Shown: piece by piece, positions 11,968 through 24,102 of the stretch | How the letters are laid out: each line of letters opens with the position of its first letter | Position numbering within the stretch: position 1 is the stretch's first letter | Assembly (NCBI GenBank): GCA_964019135.1 | Contig: OZ025255.1 | Coordinates: forward strand, 9,610,001-9,674,000 | DNA length: 64,000 nucleotides | Reading direction: 5' to 3' | From: Arenicola marina | Taxonomy: Eukaryota > Annelida > Polychaeta > Arenicolidae | Made by a program: the position numbers and the translations under genes | Notes under the pieces: generated by a model | What the model saw: the letters and a program-made list of their open reading frames with translations, nothing else | What the model was told of the DNA's origin: nothing | Databases searched by the model: none

Positions 11968-14900
11968 ATGTCAAGAACAGACAGTATTTGCACTTTCTTT
12001 GCATCTGGAAAATGCAAGTTTGGTAGCAACTGTCGTTTTCTACACGACTCCTATACATCAATTGACCCTCTTACTCTGGAAAATATAGATGATAAGCATG
12101 TCTCGGTAAAAGATTTGCAATCACTCTCTGGGGCTGCATCTGTTCATCCTCAAGGCTTGCAGAGTACTCAGAAGGATCAGAAAGTATGTTATTTTTTTAA
12201 GCAAAACGGTCGGTGCAACTTTGGAAGCAAATGCAAATTTTCACATCAAGTAAATAAAAATGGGATAAGCCGCAAGTCAAAGGATAAGGAGAGCAGTTCA
12301 AAGAGAGGAGCCTTGCATGACCATGGAGGTTATGTCTCATTCGACCTGCCACAGCAGACAAAAGAAGTTAAGGACCAACAAGTATCACAGCATAGATATG
12401 AGCAAGCTGCCAGCGATGACTTTGGAAACTGGTGTACAAGGAGACAGCAAGATCTGGCAAGAAGTGGTGAGGCTGGCCATTCCACCTTGAATCATATCCA
12501 AAAAGAATATGGAAAATCTAGCAAAAATGGTCCTCTACCTGATGGTAAAAACAACAGAGGCCAGAAATCAAGAAGGCTATGCAAATTCTATAAGGCTGGT
12601 TTTTGTAGTATGGGGTCTGCATGCCGCTTTTGGCATCCACAAGACTTGGTGAAACCTCTGACTGTACTGGAAGATACAGCTGGCCAACACTCAACTGGGG
12701 CACCAGGCCATGGCCAAAGGAAGTTTGTTGGAAGACCAATAGTTGTCAAGCCAACAGAGTTGAAACTTGATATACTTACTGATGAAAGTTGTATTAAATG
12801 GAAACAAGCAGAAATTGATTTCTTGACAAGAAGATTTTCAACTGCGAAAGAGCTTGAAGAAGGAACTTCATGGCTGTTTCCTTTCGTATCCTCTGATCCT
12901 GATTGGGTGAGTACTTCAATGGTTTCAAATTCAGCATTTGCTTACCCTTTATTTGTATAACTTAACCATGTTACTTTATGAAGTTTGGTTCACTTTTCAT
13001 CTTGTAGATGAGTATATAGCTTTGTTATTTATAACATGTTGACTAAGTATGTCTGGATACCTCTCAATCCACATTTGACTAAAGTAGTCTAAAATGGAAC
13101 AAGCATTATAGCAGGTTTTATGGCCAAAATGATGGGATTGTTATTTGATATTGTTTTTATATCTTTCCAGCCTTATGATGTCAATGAACTACTTCTTGTT
13201 GTGAACTTCCCGGCTGGTTACCCTAGGCTGGTGAGTAACAAACTGCATAATGATGGACTACTGTGGTTGATTGGACAAACAAAGTTTAGACGTCTACAGG
13301 GCTTAGTCGAATTAAGTTACCATGTAATAGGTGGTTTTAACCAACTAATCCCCGTAGCCAGCTAAACTATATATGTGAAATAGGCCACTAGTATAAATCT
13401 GTAGAAAAGAAAACTAGCTGTGAAAGTATTAATGTATGTTACTTACATATAGATATATTTTGCCATATGTTTTGATAATTGCATTAAATACTGTAATAAA
13501 ACTGAGAGCTGTATTTTACTTGCTGGCAAGCAAAGTACCATAGCTTTATATTTATATAATAATCCCTTTTTCTGTTTTCTTTTTCTGTGTAGATTCTTGA
13601 AGTCAAAGTTTTCGAAGACCAAGAGTTACCAAGTACTGTAAAGAGGTGAGCAAGTAATAGTTGTATTAAAAGCTGTTATGGCTACCTCTGATCTTCCAAT
13701 ATAAAGCAAATTGATAGAATTATTGTAACATGTAAATGGGTATATATATATACTCTGAATATGTAATGTATTTGTATATAATAATTTTTATATTTCAGCC
13801 ACGTCACCAGTAAGCTTGATACCTGGATCAAGGAGAGATATGTCGAAAAGCAAAAAGCTGGAACTGCAGAATTGGTCTTGAGGCCTCTCCTAAAATGGCT
13901 TGACAAGTCCCTTGAAGAACTATTCACAGAAGGTTTAAAACAGGTAAGAAGTTGTTATTGCTCAGCTCATGCTGCAGTTACTTATATATATTTCTGCCTG
14001 TAACATTACCGTCAGAATATAGATTCAGGGCTAACTCCGGTTCCTAACTGGTTACACAGAAGAATTTTGGACAAGGTTTCAATGATTTGCTTTAAGTATG
14101 ATGCACATAAATGTAAGTTCTCCACACTATGCTAGAACACTGTAGCTGTCTGAACACTTCGTCAGCATGTTGATCAACCTTCCCTGTGATTCTCCCACAG
14201 TACAAGAGGCAGCTTGAAGCAGAGGCTGCAGGGGTCCAGTTTCTCTCAGCCAGCGACTTGCAAGAGGAGTTCTCTACCAAGTGCGCCGTGGGGAAAGGAG
14301 AACACCAAGCTGACGGCTCGGCGGATTCCAGGTCTGACGACGAAGACGACGACGCCGAGGGAGGGCCTGGGAGTGAAGACCTCGAGGGTGGAGACTCCAG
14401 CAGCGACAGCGAGGGGGAGCCACCGGAGGTGTCGGGCGACGGGTCGAATCTGGAGGCTGCACGGCGGGGTACAGAGGTCAAGCTGATGAGCCTCCAGCTG
14501 AAGGAGCAGGCCGCCTCCCTGCTGATGACCCACGCCAGTCTGCTGCTGCAGTGTGAACGCTGTAAGGGACGCACGGAGCTCAAGACACCCGCCCACCTGG
14601 CCAACTGCGTGGAGTGCGTCAAGTGCCACGAGGACCAGCTGGTCAGGTTCCGCCCCAGCCTGGCCCACCCCCTCAGCTCTATCGTGGGCTACCTAGACCT
14701 CAAGGGGTGCTCGGCCTTCGATCTGGTTCTCATGGACTGCGACCTGATGGTGGGGTGTCTCAACTGCAGCAAAGACATGAAGATACAGGTGAGTGCCCGG
14801 GAGGACGTTTTTATAGGCTGTCGTCATCGCATTGCTTCTTCCGTGTTTCTTCTGCGCGGGCGAAACTAATCGCGTAGTAATTAATATCGGGTGCTTTTAA

Positions 14901-17900
14901 ACGCGTGTCTTTGTTCGGTGTGTAGAGCACTACAATTTTATGTAATAACATATCGGCATATTGCAATAATATTATTGTTGTATATATAGTGTCGTCAGTG
15001 TTTTGTATCTCTTTAGTATCTTTATATATCTTTAGTACTATCAACATCCATTTTATTGTTGGAATAAACTATTCTTAACGCCTTGACGTTCTTTGGCGCA
15101 GGGTCTGTCTGCCGGAGTGCCGAAAGATGTATTCTGTCGATGCTGCAACAAGAAGATGAGGATAGCCACGGACAGCGTCCGGTTCCAACAGCTCACACCC
15201 ACGGAGGAATTAGGTCAGTGCTGGGGTCAACATCGACCAGGTCAGTGCTGGGGTCAGCATGGATTAGGTCAGTGATGGGTCAACGTAGATTAGGTCAGTG
15301 CTGGGGTCAACGTGGATTAGGTCAGTGATGGGTTTACGTGGATTAGGTCGGTGCTGGGGTCAACGTAGATTAGGTCAGTGCTGGGGTCAACGTGGATTAG
15401 GTCAGTGCTGGGTCAACGTAGATTAGGTCAGTGCTGGGTCAACGTAGATTAGGTCAGTGCTGGGGTCAACGTGGATTAGGTCAGTGATTGGTTTACGTGG
15501 ATTAGGTCGGTGCTGGGGTCAACGTGGATTAGGTCAGTGATGGGTCAACGTAGATTAGGTCAGTGCTGGGGTCAACGTGGATTAGGTCAGTGATGGGTTT
15601 ACGTGGATTAGGTCGGTGCTGGGGTCAACGTGGATTAGGTCAGTGATGGGTCAACGTAGATTAGGTCAGTGCTGGGGTCAACGTGGATTAGGTCAATGAT
15701 GGGTCAACGTGGATTAGGTCAGTGATGGGTCAACGTAGATTAGGTCAGTGCTGGGGTCAACGTGGATTAGGTCAGTGATGGGTTTACGTGGATTAGGTCG
15801 GTGCTGGGGTCAACGTAGATTAGGTCAGTGCTGGGGTCAACGTGGATTAGGTCAGTGATGGGGTCAACGTGGATTAGGTCAGTGCTGGGGTCAACGTGGA
15901 TTAGGTCAGTGATGGGTTTACGTGGATTAGGTCGGTGATTGGTTTACGTGGATTAGGTCGGTGCTGGGGTCAACGTGGATTAGGTCAGTGATGGGTCAAC
16001 GTAGATTAGGTCAGTGCTGGGGTCAACGTGGATTAGGTCAGTGATGGGTCAACGTAGGTTAGGTCAGTGCTGGGGTCAACGTGGATTAGGTCAGTGATGG
16101 GTCAACGTAGATTAGGTCAGTGCTGGGGTCAACGTGGATTAGGTCAGTGATGGGTCAACGTAGATTAGGTCAGTGATGGGTCAACGTAGATTAGGTCAGT
16201 GCTGGGGTCAACGTGGATTAGGTCAGTGATGGGTTTACGTGGATTAGGTCGGTGCTGGGGTCAACGTGGATTAGGTCAGTGATGGGTCCACGTGGATTAG
16301 GTCGGTGCTGGGGTCAACATGGATTAGGTCAGTGATGGGGTCAACATGGATAAGATCAGTGCTGGGGTCAACATGGATAAGGTCAGTGCTGGGGTCAACA
16401 TGGATAAGGTCAGTGCTGGGGTCAACATGGATTAGGTCAGTGCTGGGGTCAACATCTATTAGGTCAACATGGATTAGGTCAGTGCTGGAGTCAACGTGGA
16501 TAAGTTAAGTACCAGGCTCCGTTAGGACTGAACATTTTGAGGAAAAATCCATGATCGTAATCTGTGATTCTAAGATCAAAAGAAAGATTAGGTTAGTCAG
16601 TCCCGTCGCTTCGCTTGTTTCCATTTTCTTGAAATAATGGTAATGGACTGAATTTTAATTTCGTGTTTAACGGTTTAACTGCCAGCCTGTACGTCTATGT
16701 CCTGTTATCGGGGGTTATTGGAGGTCTGGCTTCCATACATAATGGTTCTATACATGCTCCCCACTGTTATGACGGTTCGGTTCAATGTTTGTTTGTCCCC
16801 GACAGACGAGAGCGACAGTCGTCGTGTCCAGGTGCAGAAGGTGCGGAAGGTTGCCAAGGACCCTGCCATCCAGTTGGGTCAGCCATTGCCGGACGACGGC
16901 ACGTGTAAACACTACAGGAAGAGCTTCCGGTGGCTCAGGTGGGACTTCCTGTCTGAATACTGACGATGTTTAATGTGAAGTCGTACCGGGATTTAAACTG
17001 TGGTTTAGTTCGGTTAATGCAGAGATGATGTTATGCGATAACGTATAGTCTTTATTCATAAGAGTAGCCTATGAGATACCCTGGGAATTAGTATAAAAGC
17101 TCCACTCTAGCCTTTGAGTGCCTAACGGCACGTGGATCGGAGGTTAGAGCCTCGCTGTGGTCATGTCTGTGTGGTCGCAGGATAAAGATCCCAGGTCTTT
17201 CTTCGCAAAGAGTAGGGGGTTACCCCCGGGGACATGGCTTCACTCTCCCTTCCTTCTCCCATTGACGCGATATGACCAAAAGTGGTTAAAGCGTCCTGAA
17301 TGTACAACCAACCACACTAGCCAGGTGTCGCCTTACGATACTGGGTTTGTCTTCAAAATCCTCTTCCAAGGCCCAGTACATGTATATGAAATGATGTTGT
17401 TTGAGATTGGTTAATGTATGTTGCCTGTCACCCCGCATAATATTAACATTTCGTCCCCCCCCCCCCGTCACAGGTTCCCGTGCTGCGGAAAGGCGTATCC
17501 ATGCGACTGTTGCCATGACGACAACGAAACAGACCATGACATGAAGTATGCTACCCGAATGATCTGTGGCTTCTGTTGTCGCGAACAGGTAGGATGCGTG
17601 TACCCTGGGGACTAGCTGTGTTAGAACAGGTAGGATGCGTGTACCCTGGGGGCGGGCTGTGTTACAACAGGTAGGATGCGTGTACCCTGGGGACTAGCTG
17701 TGTTAGAACAGGTAGGATGCGTGTACCCTGGGGGCGGGCTGTGTTACAACAGGTAGGATGCGTGTACCATGGGGACTAGCTGTGTTAGAACAGGTAGGAT
17801 GCGTGTACCCTGGGGGCGGGCTGTGTTAGAACAGGTAGGATGCGTGTACCATGGGGACTAGCTGTGTTAGAACAGGCAGGATGCGTGTACCATGGGGACT

Positions 17901-20900
17901 AGCTGTGTTAGAACAGGTAGGATGCGTGTACCCTGGGGGCGGGCTGTGTTAGAACAGGTAGGATGCGTGTACCATGGGGACTAGCTGTGTTAGAACAGGT
18001 AGGATGCGTGTACCCTGGGGGCGGGCTGTGTTACAACAGGTAGGATGCGTGTACCCTGGGGGCGGGCTGTGTTAGAACAGGTAGGATGCGTGTACCATGG
18101 GGACTAGCTGTGTTAGAACAGGTAGGATGCGTGTACCATGGGGACTAGCTGTGTTAGAACAGGTAGGATGCGTGTACCCTGGGGGCGGGCTGTGTTAGAA
18201 CAGGTAGGATGCGTGTACCCTGGGGGCGGGCTGTGTTACAACAGGTAGGATGCGTGTACCATGGGGACTAGCTGTGTTAGAACAGGTAGGATGCGTGTAC
18301 CCTGGGGGCGGGCTGTGTTAGAACAGGTAGGATGCGTGTACCATGGGGGCGGGCTGTGTTACAACAGGTAGGATGCGTGTACCCTGGGGGCGGGCTGTGT
18401 TAGAACAGGTAGGATGCGTGTACCATGGGGACTAGCTGTGTTAGAACAGGTAGGATGCGTGTACACTGGGGGCGGGCTGTGTTAGAACAGGTAGGATGTG
18501 TGTACCCTGGGGGCGGGCTGTGGTAGAACAGGTAGGATGCGTGTACCCTGGGGGCGGGCTGTGTTAGAACAGGTAAGATGCGTGTACCCTGGGGGCGGGC
18601 TGTGTTAGAACAGGTAGGATGCGTGTACCCTGGGGGCGGGCTGTGTTAGAACAGGTAGGATGCGTGTACCATGGGGACTAGCTGTGTTAGAACAGGCAGG
18701 ATGCGTGTACCATGGGGACTAGCTGTGTTAGAACAGGTAGGATGCGTGTACCCTGGGGGCGGGCTGTGTTACAACAGGCAGGATGCGTGTACCATGGGGA
18801 CTAGCTGTGTTAGAACAGGTAGGATGCGTGTACCATGGGGACTAGCTGTGTTAGAACAGGTAGGATGCGTGTACCCTGGGGGCGGGCTGTGTTAGAACAG
18901 GTAGGATGCGTGTACCATGGGGACTAGCTGTGTTAGAACAGGTAGGATGCGTGTACCCTGGGGGCGGGCTGTGTTAGAACAGGTAGGATGCGTGTACCCT
19001 GGGGGCGGGCTGTGTTACAACAGGTAGGATGCGTGTACCATGGGGACTAGCTATGTTAGAACAGGTAGGATGCGTGTACCCTGGGGGCGGGCTGTGTTAG
19101 AACAGGTAGGATGCGTGTACCATGGGGACTAGCTGTGTTAGAACAGGTAGGATGCGTGTACCGTGGGGACTAACTGTGTTAGAACAGGTAGGATCCGTGT
19201 ACCCTGGGGGCGGGCTGTGTTAGAACAGGTAGGATGCGTGTACCATGGGGACTAGCTGTGTTAGAACAGGTAGGATGCGTGTACCCTGGGGGCGGGCTGT
19301 GTTAGAACAGGTAGGATGCGTGTACCCTGGGGGCGGGCTGTGTTACAACAGGTAGGATGCGTGTACCCTGGGGGCGGGCTGTGTTACAACAGGTAGGATG
19401 CGTGTACCATGGGGACTAGCTGTGTTAGAACAGGTAGGATGCGTGTACCCTGGGGGCGGGCTGTGTTAGAACAGGTAGGATGCGTGTACCATGGGGACTA
19501 GCTGTGTTAGAACAGGTAGGATGCGTGTACCCTGGGGGCGGGCTGTGTTAGAACAGGTAGGATGCGTGTACCATGGGGACTAGCTGTGTTAGAACAGGTA
19601 GGATGCGTGTACCATGGGGACTAGCTGTGTTAGAACAGGTAGGATGCGTGTACCCTGGGGGCGGGCTGTGTTAGAACAGGTAGGATGAGTGTACCCTGGG
19701 GACTAGCTGTGTTAGAACAGGTAGGATGCGTGTACCCTGGGGGCGGGCTGTGTTAGAACAGGTAGGATGCGTGTACCCTGGGGGCGGGCTGTGTTAGAAC
19801 AGGTAGGATGCGTGTACCCTGGGGGCGGGCTGTGTTAGAACAGGTAGGATGCGTGTACCCTGGGGGCGGGCTGTGTTAGAACAGGTAGGATGCGTGTACC
19901 CTGGGGGCGGGCTGTGTTAGAACAGGTAGGATGCGTGTACCATGGGGACTAGCTGTGTTAGAACAGGTAGGATGCGTGTACCCTGGGGGCGGGCTGTGTT
20001 AGAACAGGTAGGATGCGTGTACCCTGGGGGCGGGCTGTGTTACAACAGGTAGGATGCGTGTACCCTGGGGGCGGGCTGTGTTACAACAGGTAGGATGCGT
20101 GTACCCTGGGGGCGGGCTGTGTTAGAACAGGTAGGATGCGTGTACCCTGGGGGCGGGCTGTGTTACAACAGGTAGGATGCGTGTACCCTGGGGGCGGGCT
20201 GTGTTACAACAGGTAGGATGCGTGTACCCTGGGGGCGGGCTGTGTTACAACAGGTAGGATGCGTGTACCCTGGGGACTAGCTGTGTTAGAACAGGTAGGA
20301 TGCGTGTACCCTGGGGGCGGGCTGTGTTAGAACAGGTAGGATGCGTGTACCCTGGGGGCGGGCTGTGTTACAACAGGTAGGATGCGTGTACCCTGGGGGC
20401 GGGCTGTGTTACAACAGGTAGGATGCGTGTACCATGGGGGCGGGCTGTGTTAGAACAGGTAGGATGCGTGTACCCTGGGGGCGGGCTGTGTTACAACAGG
20501 TAGGATGCGTGTACCATGGGGACTAGCTGTGTTAGAACAGGTAGGATGCGTGTACCATGGGGACTAGCTGTGTTAGAACAGGTAGGATGCGTGTACCATG
20601 GGGACTAGCTGTGTTAGAACAGGTAGGATGCGTGTACCATGGGGACTAGCTGTGTTAGAACAGGTAGGATGCGTGTACCATGGGGACTAGCTGTGTTAGA
20701 ACAGGTAGGATGCGTGTACCCTGGGGGCGGGCTGTGTTAGAACAGGTAGGATGCGTGTACCATGGGGGCGGGCTGTGTTACAACAGGTAGGATGCGTGTA
20801 CCATGGGGGCGGGCTGTGTTAGAACAGGTAGGATGCGTGTACCATGGGGACTAGCTGTGTTAGAACAGGTAGGATGCGTGTACCCTGGGGGCGGGCTGTG

Positions 20901-23119
20901 TTAGAACAGGTAGGATGCGTGTACCATGGGGGTGGGCTGTGTTACAACAGGTAGGATGCGTGTACCCTGGGGACTAGCTGTGTTAGAACAGGTAGGATGC
21001 GTGTACCCTGGGGACTAGCTGTGTTAGAACAGGTAGGATGCGTGTACCCTGGGGACTAGCTGTGTTAGAACAGGTAGGATGCGTGTACCATGGGGGCGGG
21101 CTGTGTTAGAACAGGTAGGATGCGTGTACCCTGGGGGCGGGCTGTGTTACAACAGGTAGGATGCGTGTACCCTGGGGGCGGGCTGTGTTACAACAGGTAG
21201 GATGCGTGTACCCTGGGGGCGGGCTGTGTTAGAACAGGTAGGATGCGTGTACCCTGGGGGCGGGCTGTGTTAGAACAGGTAGGATGCGTGTACCATGGGG
21301 ACTAGCTGTGTTAGAACAGGTAGGATGCGTGTACCCTGGGGGCGGGCTGTGTTACAACAGGTAGGATGCGTGTACCCTGGGGGCGGGCTGTGTTAGAACA
21401 GGTAGGATGCGTGTACCCTGGGGGCGGGCTGTGTTACAACAGGTAGGATGCGTGTACCCTGGGGGCGGGCTGTGTTAGAACAGGTAGGATGCGTGTACCA
21501 TGGGGGCGGGCTGTGTTAGAACAGGTAGGATGCGTGTACCCTGGGGGCGGGCTGTGTTAGAACAGGTAGGATGCGTGTACCCTGGGGGCGGGCTGTGTTA
21601 CAACAGGTAGGATGCGTGTACCCTGGGGGCGGGCTGTGTTACAACAGGTAGGATGCGTGTACCCTGGGGACTAGCTGTGTTAGAACAGGTAGGATGCGTG
21701 TACCCTGGGGGCGGGCTGTGTTACAACAGGTAGGATGCGTGTACCCTGGGGGCGGGCTGTGTTACAACAGGTAGGATGCGTGTACCCTGGGGGCGGGCTG
21801 TGTTACAACAGGTAGGATGCGTGTACCCTGGGGGCGGGCTGTGTTACAACAGGTAGGATGCGTGTACCCTGGGGGCGGGCTGTGTTACAACAGGTAGGAT
21901 GCGTGTACCATGGGGGCGGGCTGTGTTAGAACAGGTAGGATGCGTGTACCCTGGGGGCGGGCTGTGTTACAACAGGTAGGATGCGTGTACCCTGGGGGCG
22001 GGCTGTGTTACAACAGGTAGGATGCGTGTACCCTGGGGGCGGGCTGTGTTACAACAGGTAGGATGCGTGTACCCTGGGGGCGGGCTGTGTTACAACAGGT
22101 AAGATGCGTGTACCCTGGGGGCGGGCTGTGTTACAACAGGTAGGATGCGTGTACCCTGGGGGCGGGCTGTGTTACAACAGGTAAGATGCGTGTACCCTGG
22201 GGGCGGGCTGTGTTAGAACAGGCAGCAAGCTTATTGGACCCTGTAGTAAGGTTATTGTCTCTTGTAGTAGGCTGTTGTGTCCTGTAGTAAGGCTATTGTG
22301 TCCTGTAGTAAGGTTATTGTTTCCTGTAGTACGGCTATTGTGTCCTGTAGTGAGGCTATTATGTCCTGTAGTAAGGCTATTTGTGTCCTGTAGTAAGGCT
22401 ATTGTGTCATGTAGTAAGGCTATTGTGTCATGTAGTAAGGCTATTGTGTCCTGTAGTGAGGCTATTGTGACCTGTAGTAAGGCTATTGTGACCTGTAGTA
22501 AGGCTATTATGTCCTGTAGTAAGGCTATTTGTGTCCTGTAGTAAGGCTATTGTGTCATGTAGTAAGGCTATTGTGTCCTGTAGTGAGGCTATTGTGACCT
22601 GTAGTAAGGCTATTGTGACCTGTAGTAAGGCTATTGTGTCCTGTAGTACGGCTATTGTGTCCTGTAGTAAGGCTATTGTGTCCTGTAGTGAGGCTATTGT
22701 GTCCTGTAGTAAGGCTATTGAGGCCGTACTCTACAGTCTGCTCACCATGTGGTTGTTATTGCAGCCCTATGCCGTGGACCGGCCGTGCGTGGCCTGCGGG
22801 TCGAGCCTCACCAAGAGGAGCAGCACCCACTGGGAGGGTGGCCGCGGGTGTCGCGACAAGATAAAAATGGCCAGGTGAGTAAGCGAGAGGATTGCACCCC
22901 GAAAAAACAATTACATAAAAGTATCACTACCACTGGATGCGCGTCTTAAGACAAACGTGGTATATCACCGTATCTTATTAACATTCGTGACAATTTTACC
23001 AATTTCTCTGCAGGGGAGACGAGAAGAAGTATGCGAACATAAACAAGACTGTGTCCCGGGCCTCACAGGCCAAGGAGGACGGAAAGCGCTCCACCAAGCT
23101 GAGGCACGTGGCAAAATGA
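11968..23119 (+). CDS. CCCH / RWD-like / CHY zinc-finger protein (10 exons, 786 aa)
   Basis: Exons: 11968-12906, 13171-13230, 13593-13645, 13799-13943, 14201-14788, 15102-15213, 16806-16938, 17474-17588, 22765-22874 and 23014-23119. All have GT/AG junctions and matching phases, totalling 2361 nt including TGA. Three CCCH fingers sit at residues 8-26 (CKFGSNCRFLH), 74-93 (CNFGSKCKFSH) and about 205-223 (CSMGSACRFWH), as in RNA-binding CCCH proteins. Residues about 260-400 resemble an RWD domain (LLLVVNFPAGYPRL). Exon 5 has an acidic Asp/Glu/Ser tract and then paired Cys motifs (CERCKGR, CVECVKCH). Exons 7-9 form a CHY zinc finger: CKHY, FPCCGKAYPCDCCHDD, MICGFCC, CVACG. The basic C-terminus follows. 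The exact role is unknown. I chose the Met at 11968 because the fingers begin just after it; a start at 11773 is the alternative. Introns 6 and 8 are filled by minisatellites that begin at their donors. Confidence 0.88.
15214..16505 (+). repeat. 27-bp minisatellite starting exactly at the intron 6 donor (CCCH gene), about 48 copies
   Basis: Exon 6 ends GAGGAATTAG, and GTCAGTG begins the intron. The array unit is GTCAGTGCTGGGGTCAACG followed by TGGATTAG, so each copy ends ATTAG and re-creates the ATTAG|GTCAGTG donor. Variants include GTCAGTGATGGG and GTTTACGTGG. The last units before 16505 carry AACATGGATAAG. Unique intron resumes there and runs to the acceptor at 16805. Confidence 0.95.
17117..17325 (+). 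mobile_element. tRNA-derived SINE, 5'-truncated copy (CCCH-gene intron 7)
   Basis: Matches the SINE family seen complete at 50713-50975: TGCCTAACGGCACGTGGATC, then the B-box region (altered to GGTTAGAGCC), the GTGTGGTCGCAGGATAAAG body, and the tail GTTAAAGCGTCCTGAATG followed by ACAACCAACC. The A-box head is missing. Confidence 0.8.
17589..22225 (+). repeat. 41-bp minisatellite starting exactly at the intron 8 donor (CCCH gene), about 113 copies
   Basis: Exon 8 ends CGCGAACAG at 17588, and the intron starts GTAGGATGCG. Every unit runs GTAGGATGCGTGTACC, a variable middle, then GTGTTAGAACAG or GTGTTACAACAG. The last six exon bases plus the donor (GAACAG|GTAGGA) are thereby repeated about 113 times. 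Two middle variants, GGGGGCGGGCT and GGGGACTAGCT, are interspersed. At 4.6 kb it is the largest array in the window. Confidence 0.97.
22230..22735 (+). repeat. 21-bp minisatellite in CCCH-gene intron 8, about 24 copies
   Basis: Units of 21 bp (CCTGTAGTAAGGCTATTGTG plus one base) with small variants, immediately downstream of the 41-bp array and ending about 30 bp before the intron 8 acceptor at 22764. It does not include the acceptor. The unit length is a multiple of 3, which explains the open frames here. Confidence 0.93.
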
Positions 23120-23159
23120 GCCGTGTGCCGCCCTCTACAGGACGATGGGAACGGCAACA

Positions 23160-23355
23160 CCGCGGGCGCTCGTTGTCAGGACGACGGTAACGCGTGCGCT
23201 TGTTGTCAGGACGACGGTAACACGGGCGCTCGTTGTCAGGACGACGGCCCCGCGGTCACTCCTTGTCAGGACGACGGTAACGCGGTCACTCGTTGTCAGG
23301 ACGACGGTAACGCGGTCACTCGTTGTCAGGACGACGGAACGGCTGTCGGTCGTTG
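23160..23355 (+). repeat. 30-bp array in the CCCH-gene 3' UTR, about 7 copies
   Basis: Units of 30 bp containing CGTTGTCAGGACGACGGTAA begin about 40 bp after the TGA at 23117-23119. They lie in the presumed 3' UTR. Reading frames through the array are open because the unit is ten codons. Confidence 0.9.
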
Positions 23356-23629
23356 CCAGGATTATTATCAAGACCAAGCAACTCATCGGGGATCACATGC
23401 TATCAGTGTAAATAATCATCTTGTGTATGGACATTGTGTAGTATGTATTATATCATGGGCTATATTAGTGCAGCTGTTCAGTGAATAGTGTTCAGTTTGG
23501 GCAAACACTAATACAGGTATTCATTGCAGACTTTTACAAAACACATTTAAAGAAAGCTAGGGTTTGTGGCCCCTGGTCCGCGAACTGCAACGGTAATTTT
23601 TGTTATTTTGGCGTAATATGTAATAAGAA

Positions 23630-23635
23630 AATAAA
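23630..23635 (+). terminator. candidate polyadenylation signal AATAAA (CCCH gene)
   Basis: AATAAA lies 511 bp after the stop codon in AT-rich sequence. It is the first canonical hexamer I noticed downstream on this strand. Use is inferred. Confidence 0.4.
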
Positions 23636-23814
23636 GGTTATTCTATCAAAGAGACTTATCAGTGGTTCATGGTGGTGCTTTCAATATTAGCATTATTATT
23701 GTCACCATAGCTCACGTGTTACTCACGCCAAGCAATCGCTTTCGTCCTCCCAGACATGAAACTAGACCGCACAACTACCCATTAATGGGATTGGGTGTAT
23801 CATACCCCAGATGG

Positions 23815-24102
23815 TGGTTCGAACCTATCACCCAGTGGTCCGCAGTAGTGGTGCCAGGGTTCGAACCTATCACCCAGTGGTCCGCAGTAGTGGTGCCAGG
23901 GTTCGAACCTATCACCCAGTGGTCCGCAGTAGTGGTGCCAGGGTTCGAACCTATCACCCAGTGGTCCGCAGTAGTGGTGCCAGGGTTCGAACCTATCACC
24001 CAGTGGTCCGCAGTAGTGGTGCCAGGGTTCGAACCTATCACCCAGTGGTCCGCAGTAGTGGTGCCAGGGTTCGAACCTATCACCCAGTGGTCCGCAGTAG
24101 TG
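23815..24102. repeat. 41-bp minisatellite carrying a B-box-like motif, 7 copies
   Basis: Seven nearly identical units joined through GGTTCGAACCTATCACCC and AGTGGTCCGCAGTAGTGG. GGTTCGAACC is close to the pol III B-box consensus (GGTTCGANNCC) in both orientations. The array lies between the 3' ends of the convergent CCCH and PAM genes. No A-box accompanies it. Confidence 0.92.

Noticed and set aside
15214..22225. CRISPR-like regular repeats
   Set aside because: There are no unique spacers; units are contiguous minisatellite copies inside introns of an animal gene.
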